DNA from: Bacterioplanes sp.
Lineage (GTDB): Bacteria; Pseudomonadota; Gammaproteobacteria; Pseudomonadales; Oceanobacteraceae
Direction: 5' to 3'
Assembly: GCA_014859445.1 (NCBI GenBank)
Contig: JACUUC010000013.1
Coordinates: 1 to 64,000 of the forward strand
DNA: 64,000 nucleotides
Shown here: piece by piece, positions 18,903 through 27,661 of the stretch
Layout of the letters: every line of letters starts with the position of its first letter
How positions within the stretch are numbered: the stretch's first letter is position 1
Notes under the pieces: model-generated
Told to the model about the DNA's origin: nothing
The model's input: the letters and a program-made list of their open reading frames with translations, nothing else
The model's database searches: none
Position numbers and translations under genes: made by a program

Positions 18903-19751
18903 TTATGCACTGGTGCCGCGTGTGATGAGGTTGCCAATGGCGCCGACCATACGGTCTAGGGCATAGCCCACCAAGCCGACGATGACGAGTGCCAGTACGA
19001 TGTCGCTTAAGCGTGAGGCGTTCCAGGCGTCCCAGATGAAGAAGCCAATACCGACACCGCCAATCAGCATTTCGGCGGCAACAATGGCCAGCCATGACAA
19101 GCCAATGCCAATGCGTAAGCCGGAGAAAATGTAAGGCGCTGCAGCGGGTAAGGTAATGCGCACGAAGAATTCCAATGGATTGAGGCGCAGCACCTTGGCG
19201 ACGTTGCTGTAGTCTTCGGGAATGTTACGAATACCGACTGAGGTATTGATGATAATGGGCCAGATGGCGGTGATGAAGATCACAAAGATCGCTGAAGGCG
19301 CACTGGCTTGAAAGGCCGCCAAGGATATGGGTAACCAAGCTAATGGCGGCACGGTGCGCAGTACTTGAAAGATGGGGTCGAGTCCGCGCATGGCCCAATC
19401 TAGACTACCCACGAGTACCCCCAGGCCAATGCCGACAATCACGGCCAGAGCGTAGCCATAAGCAACACGTTCTAAACTGGCTAAGATCTGCCAGCCGAGT
19501 CCTTTGTCGTTCCCGCCATTGTCGTAAAAGGGTTCGGTGATGAGTTCCCAGGTTTCTGAGATCACTTCAGACGGTGCGGGTAACAGTACACCGGGCTGGC
19601 TGCAGCTGATTTCCCATAAGCCCACCAAGAAGACCAAGGTGAGTAGGGGGGGTAGTACTTTGCTGACAAAATTGCTCCATAGGCGTTTGCCAAATTCTTT
19701 CAGAGCGCTGTTGTCAGCGGCTGGCAGTGTCAGTGTTTTTGTGTTGCTCAT
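18903..19751 (-). CDS. nrtB: Nitrate-type ABC transporter permease
   Basis: A 282-residue inner-membrane permease with about six membrane segments. The EAA loop, which docks the ATPase, appears as VAKVLRLNPLEFFVRITLPAAAP. FQVLRTVPPLAWLPISLAAF is characteristic of the NrtB/TauC/SsuC class. The initiating ATG has GGGAG about seven bases upstream. It lies 20 bases after the solute-binding gene and 17 bases before the ATPase gene, forming one operon. Confidence 0.92.
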   Translation of the reverse strand: MSNTKTLTLPAADNSALKEFGKRLWSNFVSKVLPPLLTLVFLVGLWEISCSQPGVLLPAPSEVISETWELITEPFYDNGGNDKGLGWQILASLERVAYGYALAVIVGIGLGVLVGSLDWAMRGLDPIFQVLRTVPPLAWLPISLAAFQASAPSAIFVIFITAIWPIIINTSVGIRNIPEDYSNVAKVLRLNPLEFFVRITLPAAAPYIFSGLRIGIGLSWLAIVAAEMLIGGVGIGFFIWDAWNASRLSDIVLALVIVGLVGYALDRMVGAIGNLITRGTSA

Positions 19752-19771
19752 AATAAACTCCCGAGCCGCGT

Positions 19772-21073
19772 TTACACGCGGCGAATGGCTAGTTGGTCGA
19801 GATAGGCTTGTGGATTGGCGGGGTCGAATGTGACGCCATCAAAGAAGGTTTCAACGCCGCGTGTGACGGTGGTTGGAATGTCGGCCTTGTCAACGCCAAG
19901 GCGTTGTGCGGCATCACGCCAGATGTCTTCACGGTTCACTTTGGCAATGAGGGCATGCAGGTCGTAGTTCATTGGGATGGTGCCCCAGCGTTGGTTTTCG
20001 ACTAGGAACCATAGGTCGTGACTTTGGAAGGGGTACGCGGCATGTTTATCCCAATAGCGCATTTGCTGGGGGTGGTTTTCGACTACGCGGCCTGTGCCAT
20101 AGTCGAAGTTGCCTTTCATGCGGTCAATGATGTCGGCAAAGGGGGCATTGATCCAGCGTCGTTTTGAGCAAATACGGGCAATTTCTTCTTTGTTTTCCGG
20201 TTGTTCGCAGAAAATTTGTGCTTCCATAATGGCCATCATCAAGGCGCGACTGGCATTCGGGTTGGCTTCGACGTAGTCGGTGCGCATGGCGAAAGCTTTT
20301 TCTGGGTGGTTATTCCACAGTTCGCCGGTGGTGTTGGCGGTGTAGCCAATGCCTTGGTTAATGAGCTGTTGGTTCCAGGGTTCACACACGCAGAAGGTAT
20401 CCATACTACCAACACGCATGTTGGCGACCATTTGTGCCGGCGGCACAACGATGGTAGCGATGTTGCGATCGGGATCAATGCCACCTGCGGCTAACCAATA
20501 ACGCATCCATAAATCGTGTGTGCCACCTGGAAAGGTCATGGCGGCACGAATATCCTTACCATCGGCACGCTTGGCGGCCAGTGCTTTGGCGAATTCAGTG
20601 GTGTCGACACCGACTTTTAAGTCTTGGTATTCGTTACCCACCGAGATGCATTGGCCGTTGACATTCAAGCGGCCCAAGATGCTCATATTGACTTGGTCGC
20701 TGTTGATGCCAGCGGTCATTAAGTAGGGCATGGGCGTTAAGATGTGGCCACCATCAATCCCTCCACGTGCCGAACCCAGCACCAGATTGTCGCGAGTTGT
20801 TCCCCATGAGGATTGTTTTAGGACTTCGACTTCGGTCATGCCGTGTTTGGCGAATAAGCCTTTTTCGAGGGCGATAAACAGGGGAGCGGCATCGGTCAGT
20901 GCAATGAAGCCAAGTTTGGCTTTGCGGGTTTCGAGTGCGCCATTGTTGCTATTGGCGTGGGCCGATGCAATCAATCCGCTGCCGGTGACGCTGCTTAAAC
21001 CAATCCCACCGGTGGCCATGGCCATGCCTTTGAGGACGTTGCGACGGGTTACGCTCATATTGGAATCACTCAT
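19772..21073 (-). CDS. nrtA: Nitrate-type ABC transporter solute-binding protein (Tat-exported)
   Basis: A 433-residue periplasmic binding protein of the NrtA/CmpA family. The N-terminus has a twin-arginine signal (SVTRRNVLKGMAMATGGIGL), so it should be exported folded through Tat. The body shows LGFIALTDAAPLFIALEKGL, FPGGTHDLWMRYWLAAGGIDP and VGSMDTFCVCEPWNQQLINQG, which place it with nitrate/nitrite/bicarbonate-type binders. The sigma-54 promoter and attenuator upstream favour nitrate. Start at 21073 chosen for AAGGAG seven bases upstream. Confidence 0.9.
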   Translation of the reverse strand: MSDSNMSVTRRNVLKGMAMATGGIGLSSVTGSGLIASAHANSNNGALETRKAKLGFIALTDAAPLFIALEKGLFAKHGMTEVEVLKQSSWGTTRDNLVLGSARGGIDGGHILTPMPYLMTAGINSDQVNMSILGRLNVNGQCISVGNEYQDLKVGVDTTEFAKALAAKRADGKDIRAAMTFPGGTHDLWMRYWLAAGGIDPDRNIATIVVPPAQMVANMRVGSMDTFCVCEPWNQQLINQGIGYTANTTGELWNNHPEKAFAMRTDYVEANPNASRALMMAIMEAQIFCEQPENKEEIARICSKRRWINAPFADIIDRMKGNFDYGTGRVVENHPQQMRYWDKHAAYPFQSHDLWFLVENQRWGTIPMNYDLHALIAKVNREDIWRDAAQRLGVDKADIPTTVTRGVETFFDGVTFDPANPQAYLDQLAIRRV

Positions 21074-21094
21074 TGCATTCTCCTTGCGTGATGC

Positions 21095-21148
21095 AAAAAA
21101 AAAAGCCCACAAACGAAACCGCCAACAGGGTGGGTGCGTTTTGTGGGC
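21095..21148 (-). terminator. Intrinsic terminator in the nrtA leader (attenuator)
   Basis: Reading the minus strand, GCCCACAAAACG pairs with CGTTTGTGGGC (one bulged A) and is followed by ten Ts. This strong terminator lies between the promoter and the nrtA start, only 21 bases before the ATG, so transcription must read through it for the operon to be expressed. This is the arrangement of nitrate-responsive antitermination in nas operons. Confidence 0.85.
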
Positions 21149-21154
21149 ATCGTT

Positions 21155-21206
21155 GCCAAGTTAGGCCGCCATTGGCCAGACTCGACCAAGTTGAAACAAA
21201 CTTGGC
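21155..21206 (-). promoter_or_regulatory. Candidate antiterminator-binding leader hairpins with hexaloops
   Basis: On the minus strand, CCAAGTT-TGTTTC-AACTTGG (21205-21186) is a 7-bp stem with a six-base loop, and GGCC-AATGGC-GGCC (21177-21164) has a hexaloop with A at position 1 and G at position 4, the signature of ANTAR-protein targets such as NasR/NasT. A second AACTTGGC (21162-21155) can compete for GCCAAGTT (21206-21199), giving mutually exclusive folds. The first loop lacks the A1/G4 signature and the second stem is only 4 bp, so the assignment is tentative. Confidence 0.55.
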
Positions 21207-21221
21207 TGATGTGTAGGGGTT

Positions 21222-21238
21222 TGCGAAAGCCGTGCCAA
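21222..21238 (-). promoter_or_regulatory. Sigma-54 promoter of the nrtABD operon
   Basis: The minus strand reads TTGGCACGGCTTTCGCA. It matches the sigma-54 -24/-12 consensus TGGCACG-N4-TTGCA except for one base (TCGC for TTGC), with GG and GC ten bases apart. The predicted start near 21211 begins just before the leader hairpins. Sigma-54 control usually implies NtrC; no clear NtrC site was recognised upstream. Confidence 0.72.
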
Positions 21239-21434
21239 GTTTTTGAAATTCCCTAATGACGCGTAGAAAACAGGGTTTCATGCCATAAAAACGGAAGGAG
21301 TGGCGGTTTGGTGCGTCATTGTGTTGCAGGTTGTTACGGGTGTTGCGCTGTTGTGGGGCAATTTAGGCCATGCGACACGGATTGTTACCGATTTCTTCTG
21401 CGTCTTATCGAGTGTTTGCTTTATACTGCTCAGC

Positions 21435-21613
21435 TCGCAGGAGAGAGAGACTTAGTCTCCGCCGAAGGCGCAAACTCCCATAAACGCTCAGGCAGCCGGA
21501 CTGCGACTTACGATTTAGCCATCTGGAGAGCGATAACCACTGCGTTATCCACCGAAGGGGCAAGCTCAGAATACGGTTTCTGACGCTAAACTCTCAGGTA
21601 TCGAGGACAGGGG
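21435..21613 (+). promoter_or_regulatory. Tandem glycine riboswitch
   Basis: Two glycine aptamers in series. The first (21435-21506) is closed by TCGCAG/CTGCGA and contains CCGAAGGCGCAA (21462-21473) and CTCAGGCAGCCGGAC. After a 16-base linker the second (about 21523-21613) has CTGGAGAG, CCGAAGGGGCAA (21552-21563), CTCAGGTA and GGACAG. A -10-like TATACT (21422-21427) just upstream suggests transcription begins at the leader. The downstream ribosome binding site AGGAG (21633-21637) lies 20 bases past the second aptamer, with no obvious terminator, so translational control seems likelier; that is inference. Confidence 0.92.
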
Positions 21614-21643
21614 GAGGGGCACATCACTGCGCAGGAGTTCTGT

Positions 21644-22264
21644 GTGCTGACCTATGTCTATATCATTGCCATTACGGCGGAAGCCATGTCGGGGGCGTTG
21701 GCCGCTGGCCGTCGTAACATGGATATGTTTGGTGTTGCGTTAATCGCGTTTTTAACCGCCTTAGGGGGTGGTACTGTGCGCGATGTGTTGTTGGGTAATT
21801 ACCCCGTCACTTGGACGCAATACCCACTGTACATTTATCTGACCATTACCGCCGGTTTGGCTACCATGTTGATGGCGCGCTATATGCACCATTTACGCAA
21901 GGTGTTTTTATTGCTGGATGCGATGGGTTTGGTTGCCTTTACGATTATCGGCTGTAACATCGCGTTGCAATTGGATTACTCCTATACGGTGGTGGTGATG
22001 GCGGGTATTACCACGGGGATCTTTGGTGGTATTTTACGCGACATCATGTGCAATCGTACGCCGCAGGTGTTATCGCACGAATTGTATGCCAGTGTGTCGT
22101 TGTTGGTGGCTTTACTGTATTTGGGGATGCGCGAATGGGGTATTCAGCACGATTTGAATATGATGATTTCGTTTGCCATTGGGCTGTCGGTAAGGATGGC
22201 GGCAATTCGTTGGCATTGGTCGTTACCGGTGTTTTCCTATAAACCGGGACGTTGGGAAGATTAG
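21644..22264 (+). CDS. UPF0126/TRIC-family membrane protein, probable glycine transporter
   Basis: A 206-residue protein with about seven membrane segments and the repeated UPF0126 motif: GTVRDVLLGNYPVTW in the first half and GGILRDIMCNRTPQVLSHELYA in the second, the two-fold repeat of the TRIC fold. Bacterial members are found behind glycine riboswitches and the family has been annotated as glycine transporters, so export or import of glycine is the best reading. The start codon is GTG at 21644 with AGGAG six bases upstream. It heads a three-gene operon. Confidence 0.87.
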   Translation: MLTYVYIIAITAEAMSGALAAGRRNMDMFGVALIAFLTALGGGTVRDVLLGNYPVTWTQYPLYIYLTITAGLATMLMARYMHHLRKVFLLLDAMGLVAFTIIGCNIALQLDYSYTVVVMAGITTGIFGGILRDIMCNRTPQVLSHELYASVSLLVALLYLGMREWGIQHDLNMMISFAIGLSVRMAAIRWHWSLPVFSYKPGRWED

Positions 22265-22309
22265 CGCACGATGGGTTGGGCGTGCGCGATAACCGTGAGG
22301 AGAAGGTTC

Positions 22310-23092
22310 ATGCGTGGTTTGCTCGTGTTGTTGCTGTCTTTGTTTGTGGCAGGGTGTTCGACGTGGTCGAAGCCGGTGCCGGAGACGTTTGAATCGCATC
22401 ACAGCAGTCGGCTGTCGTTGGATTGGGCCGGTTTTTATGTGGGTGTGATTCCGTGTGCCGATTGCCCCGGTATTGAGATGCGTTTAACGCTGAATGATGA
22501 CCTCAGCTATCAATTGCAAACCCGTTATCAAGATCGTAGCGATCAGGTATTTGAACAGCGTGGTGTGTTTGTTTGGCAAGCCGATGGCATGCGCATTCAG
22601 CTGTTGGATGGCATTAATGATGGCTTGCAATTTTGGGTTGGGGAAAACCAGTTGTGGCAGTTAGATCGCCAAGGCCGCAAGATTGATGGGGCGTTGGCCG
22701 ACGAATATCGACTGTTTAAGCAAGCACACAATCCGGATTTGATGGCGCGTTTGTCCGCAGTGCATTGGCGCATTGCGGCCTGGGGTGAACGATTTGAGTC
22801 TGCGCCGGTGAGTGGTCCATGGCTCGGTTTTGATCATAACAACGGTCGAGTATACGGACACACGGGTTGTAATCGCTTTAGTGGCTCGTTGTGGTTACGT
22901 GCCGACGGTCAAATGGCCATCGACGAAGTGGCTGTGACGCGCATGGCGTGTCTGCAAGCACAGCCAGAAATGGCGTGGTTGCAGACGTTACGCTTGTTGA
23001 ACCGCATGCAATTTCATGAACAGCAATTATGGCTGTTGCAAGACGATGAGGTATTGGTTCGTTTGAGTCCGCGCCCTGACGCGGAGTTGTAA
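22310..23092 (+). CDS. Lipoprotein with NlpE-like and META (HslJ-like) domains
   Basis: A 260-residue outer-membrane-type lipoprotein. The signal ends in a clear lipobox (LFVAGC, lipidated Cys16). Residues 40-150 resemble the NlpE N-terminal domain: GFYVGVIPCADCPGIEMRL with C49-x2-C52, followed by LNDDLSYQLQTRY. The rest resembles a META/HslJ domain (LGFDHNNGRVYGHTGCNRF, VTRMACLQAQPEMAW). In E. coli NlpE reports envelope stress to Cpx; whether this protein signals is unknown. The start at 22310 has GAGGAGAAGG just upstream; an in-frame ATG at 22271 is less suitable. Confidence 0.85.
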   Translation: MRGLLVLLLSLFVAGCSTWSKPVPETFESHHSSRLSLDWAGFYVGVIPCADCPGIEMRLTLNDDLSYQLQTRYQDRSDQVFEQRGVFVWQADGMRIQLLDGINDGLQFWVGENQLWQLDRQGRKIDGALADEYRLFKQAHNPDLMARLSAVHWRIAAWGERFESAPVSGPWLGFDHNNGRVYGHTGCNRFSGSLWLRADGQMAIDEVAVTRMACLQAQPEMAWLQTLRLLNRMQFHEQQLWLLQDDEVLVRLSPRPDAEL

Positions 23093-23095
23093 GTC

Positions 23096-23926
23096 ATGGC
23101 CTTGGTGATCGCCCTCGCTGCCGCCTTGGCTTGGACGTTATTTGACTTAGCACGTAAGCAATTGTCATTGACCATACCGCCGATGCGGCTGGTATGGTGG
23201 TTGGCGGTGCTGGTAACGCCGGTTTACAGTGCGTTGTTTTTGTTCAGTAATGAACCTTGGCCGCTGTTGGGTTATTGGCTGCCGGCATTGGTGACGATTG
23301 TGTTAATCAGTGTGGCCAGTGTGGCGCTGACTTATGCGTTGCGCGTGGGTCAAATGTCGTCTTTGTTGCCGATTTTGTCGTTAACCCCGGTAGTCGCTGC
23401 ATTGCTGAGCTGGTTGTGGTTGTCACAGTCGTTGTCGTTGTGGCAGTGGGGTGCCATCTTGACCATCGTACTGTCGGTGTTTTTGATGCAAGGCGATTTT
23501 TCGTTGCGCATGCGTCCTGGTGTGTGGCCAATGATGACGGCCGCATTGTGCTGGGGCGCCAGTATTGTGTTTGATCAGCAGGCATTGCGTTATGCCGATC
23601 CGTTTTGGCATGCCGCGTTGCAAAGTGCTGGCATGGTGTTGGTGGTTGGTGTGGTGATGGTGTTGCGCCGTGATGGCTTTGTCTATCGGGGTTCGGTGTG
23701 GTTGTTGTTGGCGGCGGCCTTGGTGTTTATGTTGGCTGTGATGGGGCAGTTGTTTGCGTTGCAGTTGCTGCATCCGGGTATTGTGGAAACCCTAAAGCGT
23801 GGTGTGGGCATTATGGGCGCAGCGTTGTGGGGTATTTTGCTCTACCAAGAGCGGCTCACGGCTCGGCAGGGGATGTTGATGGTGCTGATTTGTGCCATGA
23901 TCGCGGTGTTGATTCTTCATGAGTGA
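23096..23926 (+). CDS. EamA/DMT-superfamily permease
   Basis: A 276-residue integral membrane protein with about ten segments in two repeats, typical of EamA drug/metabolite transporters (LTYALRVGQMSSLLPILSLTPVVAALLSW near the middle of repeat 1; LKRGVGIMGAALWGILLYQERLT in repeat 2). Substrate unknown; co-operonic placement behind a glycine riboswitch suggests a small amino compound. It starts four bases after the lipoprotein stop. Confidence 0.87.
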   Translation: MALVIALAAALAWTLFDLARKQLSLTIPPMRLVWWLAVLVTPVYSALFLFSNEPWPLLGYWLPALVTIVLISVASVALTYALRVGQMSSLLPILSLTPVVAALLSWLWLSQSLSLWQWGAILTIVLSVFLMQGDFSLRMRPGVWPMMTAALCWGASIVFDQQALRYADPFWHAALQSAGMVLVVGVVMVLRRDGFVYRGSVWLLLAAALVFMLAVMGQLFALQLLHPGIVETLKRGVGIMGAALWGILLYQERLTARQGMLMVLICAMIAVLILHE

Positions 23927-23953
23927 TTGTGTGGCAAGGAATAGGCAGCGGTT

Positions 23954-26900
23954 ATGCGTTTAAAAGCCATCAAACTGGCGGGTTTTAAGTCGTTTGTGGA
24001 TCCCACAACGATTCCGTTTAGCACCAATATGACTGGCATTGTGGGTCCAAATGGCTGCGGCAAATCCAATACCATCGACGCCGTACGCTGGGTAATGGGC
24101 GAAAGCTCGGCCAAGTATTTGCGTGGCGACGCCATGACCGATGTGATTTTCAACGGTTCGTCCGAGCGCAAACCCGTCGGCAAGGCCAGTGTCGAGCTGA
24201 TGTTTGACAACAGTGCTGGGCAATTACGTGGTGAGTACGCCAGTTATGCCGAAATCAGCGTGCGCCGTCAGGTAACGCGCGATGGTCAATCTCAGTATTT
24301 TCTCAATGGCACTAAGTGCCGCCGCAAAGACGTCACCGATCTGTTTTTGGGCACCGGTTTGGGCCCGCGTTCGTACGCCATTATCGAGCAAGGCATGATT
24401 TCGCGCTTGATTGAAGCCAAACCCGAAGAATTGCGAGTGTATGTGGAAGAGGCGGCCGGCATTTCCAAGTACAAAGAACGCCGTCGCGAAACGGAACAAC
24501 GCATGCGTCGTACCCATGAGAATTTGGCGCGGGTGCAAGACATTCGTGATGAATTAGAACGACAACTCTCGCACCTGCAACGACAAGCGCAAGCCGCACA
24601 AACCTACCAAACCTTGAAAGCGCAAGAGCGTGAGAAAAAAGCCCAGCTGCAGGCGTTGAAGTGGCAACAGTTGGATCGCGATTATCAAGAACGGGAACAG
24701 CGTATTGCCCGGATCGACGTTGAGTATGAGCGTTACATGGCCGAGCAGTATGCCATTGATGCGCAATTGGAATCGTTACGCGGTGAGTTGCATCAGCGCC
24801 AAGATCGCCATCAGCGCGCACAGCAGGCATTTTATGAGGTGGGTTCGCACATTGCTCGGCAAGAGCAAAAAATTGAACAGCATTCGCAATTGTCATTACA
24901 GCTTGACCGCGAAATGGCCGATGTTGAGCGAGCATTACACGACGTCGAACTGAACGAGCAGCAAGATCGGTTACAGCTGGAGGCGTTGCAACAGCAACAG
25001 GAGGCCGAGCAACCCGAGTTGGAAGTGTTGGCCGCAGGTTTGGAAGAGGCCGACAGTGCGTTGATGCTGGCTGAAGACGCTCAACAAGAATGGCAAGCAC
25101 AGTGGGATGCCTTCACCGCACGTGCCAGTGAACCGGCGCGGCTGGCCGATGTGGCTCAGGCTCAAATTCAGCACTTGGATGCACACATTGCTCGCTTAGA
25201 GCAACAAAGCGTTCGCTTACAGCAGGAGTTGGAGAGCGTACAGCGTGATTCAAACGATGCGGATTTAGCGGTATTGGCCGCCCATGCAGACGAATTGGCG
25301 GAGCAGGTCGAACAGGCCGACAGTGTGGTGCAGCAATGCCAAGTACAACGCGATGGTTTGCGCAGTCGTATTGATGAACAACGTCGAACGCTGGAAGGCA
25401 GTCGCGTTCGCTTTCAGCAAGCACAGGCTCGTCAGGTGCGCTTGCAGGCGTTGCAAGAAGCCGCGATGGGGCAGCAAGATGAGTCGCTACAGCATTGGTT
25501 GACCACGCATCAGCTGGCCAACAAACCGCGTTTGCTATCGAACTTGCGTGTTGAGTCGGGTTGGGAATTGGCGGTAGAGGCCGTGCTGGGTGACGATTTA
25601 CAGGCGTTGCTGGTGGCCGATGTGTCGGTACTGGAGCCTTGGCTATCACGCTTAAACTCGGGTCGCGTGACATTCTGGCAAGGTAAAGAGGCCGATACCG
25701 CCCAGATGAACGCGAACACGTTGGCCAGTAAGGTGCACAGCGATTGCACGTTGCCGGTGGATTTATCTCACATTTTTGTGGCCGACAGTTTCGCTCACGC
25801 GTTGTCGATGCGGGCCCAATTGCACGATCATGAATCCGTTGTTACGGCTGATGGTTTGTGGCTGTCGCGTCATGGTTTGCGGGTGCAACGCGCAGCGCTG
25901 AGTGATGAGGGTGTGTTGGTGCGTCAGCAGGCTCTGGATGAATTGCATGCTGAGTTGGACGAGCTGGAATGGCAATTGGACGAGCAACAAGTTGCGTTGG
26001 ATGCAGACCAATTGCAGTTGCAAAGTGTTGAGCAGCAGTACGAGCATGCGCAACGTGAGTGGCAGCATCGCCAGCAAGCGTGGCATACGGCGCAATCGCA
26101 GTGGTTATCACAGCAAGCCCGTGTTGAGCAGATGACGCTGCGACAAACGACCTTGCAGCAAGAGCTTCATGAGCGCGAGTTACAGCGACAACAAGCGCAT
26201 CAGCAACGTGCCAATGAATTGGCCACCAAGGAACGTGCCGTCGCTTTGATGGCCGATGAAGGGTTTGAACGCGAACAGCGTTTAGCCGAGAAACAACGTT
26301 GCCAAGAGGCGTTGCACGTCGCGCGTCAGCGCGTTTCCGCCTTGAAAGAACAGTATCATCAGCAACAAATGCGCTGTCAGGGTATTCAGCAACAAGTAGT
26401 GGGTTTGCAGCAGGCTCTGGTGCGCTTGGCCGCACAGCGACAACAATTGGTGCAGCGGCGTGAGCAATTGCTTAGCCAGCATGGGCAAGACCAAGGCGAC
26501 GAGTTGGCACTGCTGAAAGAGCAGTTAGAGGATTTATTAGAACAGCGCTTGCTGGCAGAACAAGATATGCAAGAAGCGCGCGCTGTTTTGCAACAATTGG
26601 AGCAGCAAGTGCGCACGCTGGAACAAGATCGCAGCGTTGCGGAGCAGCAGGCACAAGAGCAACGCATGCAGCTAGAGCAAGTGCGAATGGAATGCCAGGC
26701 GTTGGATATTCGTCGGCAAACGCTGGTCGAACAGCTGCAAGAGCAGCAGTTAGCGTTGAAAGACGTATTAGCGCACATGCCAGAAGAAGCGGACTCTGAG
26801 GTGTGGCAGCTGGAGCTGCAACGTATTGCTGAGCGTATTCAACGATTGGGTGCGATTAACTTAGCGGCCATTGAAGAATACCAAATTCAATCGGAGCGGC

Positions 26901-27466
26901 AGCGGTATTTGACTGAGCAATACGCGGATTTGACCACGGCTTTGCATACCCTAGAAGGGGCGATTCAGAAAATCGATCAGGAAACACGGCAACGATTCCG
27001 TGAAACCTTTGATAAAATGAACGCCGGTTTGGCCGACTTGTTTCCGAAAGTATTTGGTGGAGGTCATGCGTTTTTGGCATTGACCGATGAGGATTTACTG
27101 AGCACCGGCGTGACCATTATGGCGCGCCCACCGGGGAAGAAAAACAGCACCATTCACTTGTTGTCGGGTGGCGAAAAAGCCTTGACCGCCATTGCTTTGG
27201 TGTTTTCGATTTTTCAGTTGAATCCAGCGCCATTTTGTATGTTGGATGAGGTGGATGCGCCATTGGACGATGCCAATGTCGGGCGCTATGCGCGCTTGGT
27301 GAAAGCCATGTCGGAGTCGGTGCAGTTTATTTATATTACGCACAACAAAATAGCGATGGAAATGGCGGCACAGTTGATGGGCGTGACTATGCAGGAACCT
27401 GGGGTGTCGCGTTTGGTCAGTGTGGATGTGACGGAAGCGAGCAATATGATCGAACAGAGCGCCTGA
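23954..27466 (+). CDS. smc: Chromosome segregation ATPase SMC
   Basis: A 1,170-residue SMC protein. The N-terminal head has GPNGCGKSNTIDAVRW (Walker A, K37). Two long Gln/Glu-rich coiled-coil arms (about 170-510 and 660-990) flank the hinge. The C-terminal head has LLSGGEKALTAIALVFSIF (signature) and FCMLDEVDAPLDDANV (Walker B). SMC dimers with ScpA/ScpB organise and segregate the chromosome. smc-zipA-ligA is the conserved gene order in Pseudomonas and relatives. Confidence 0.97.
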   Translation: MRLKAIKLAGFKSFVDPTTIPFSTNMTGIVGPNGCGKSNTIDAVRWVMGESSAKYLRGDAMTDVIFNGSSERKPVGKASVELMFDNSAGQLRGEYASYAEISVRRQVTRDGQSQYFLNGTKCRRKDVTDLFLGTGLGPRSYAIIEQGMISRLIEAKPEELRVYVEEAAGISKYKERRRETEQRMRRTHENLARVQDIRDELERQLSHLQRQAQAAQTYQTLKAQEREKKAQLQALKWQQLDRDYQEREQRIARIDVEYERYMAEQYAIDAQLESLRGELHQRQDRHQRAQQAFYEVGSHIARQEQKIEQHSQLSLQLDREMADVERALHDVELNEQQDRLQLEALQQQQEAEQPELEVLAAGLEEADSALMLAEDAQQEWQAQWDAFTARASEPARLADVAQAQIQHLDAHIARLEQQSVRLQQELESVQRDSNDADLAVLAAHADELAEQVEQADSVVQQCQVQRDGLRSRIDEQRRTLEGSRVRFQQAQARQVRLQALQEAAMGQQDESLQHWLTTHQLANKPRLLSNLRVESGWELAVEAVLGDDLQALLVADVSVLEPWLSRLNSGRVTFWQGKEADTAQMNANTLASKVHSDCTLPVDLSHIFVADSFAHALSMRAQLHDHESVVTADGLWLSRHGLRVQRAALSDEGVLVRQQALDELHAELDELEWQLDEQQVALDADQLQLQSVEQQYEHAQREWQHRQQAWHTAQSQWLSQQARVEQMTLRQTTLQQELHERELQRQQAHQQRANELATKERAVALMADEGFEREQRLAEKQRCQEALHVARQRVSALKEQYHQQQMRCQGIQQQVVGLQQALVRLAAQRQQLVQRREQLLSQHGQDQGDELALLKEQLEDLLEQRLLAEQDMQEARAVLQQLEQQVRTLEQDRSVAEQQAQEQRMQLEQVRMECQALDIRRQTLVEQLQEQQLALKDVLAHMPEEADSEVWQLELQRIAERIQRLGAINLAAIEEYQIQSERQRYLTEQYADLTTALHTLEGAIQKIDQETRQRFRETFDKMNAGLADLFPKVFGGGHAFLALTDEDLLSTGVTIMARPPGKKNSTIHLLSGGEKALTAIALVFSIFQLNPAPFCMLDEVDAPLDDANVGRYARLVKAMSESVQFIYITHNKIAMEMAAQLMGVTMQEPGVSRLVSVDVTEASNMIEQSA

Positions 27467-27661
27467 TTTGGCCTAAAGACACCTCTTTCTGGGTAGAAAA
27501 ATGCCGTTGGGGACTGTCATGAATGGCGCGGTTGTGTAACACTCTGCGCGCTTTTTATAAATACAAAATCGCTGTCTTATTGTGCTATCGATTCATCGAG
27601 GTAGCGATGCTGAACAGCCTCCGCTGACGAGCGCGAGGTGGGATTATTGACGAGGTTGGTT

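Noticed and set aside
21308..21583. Open frame of 91 codons in front of the glycine transporter gene
   Set aside because: It runs through the promoter region and both conserved cores of the glycine riboswitch, and its product resembles nothing.
24381..26435. Long open frames on the strand opposite smc
   Set aside because: They arise from the Gln/Glu/Ala-rich coiled-coil codons of smc read backwards. The products are low-complexity and have no plausible starts.
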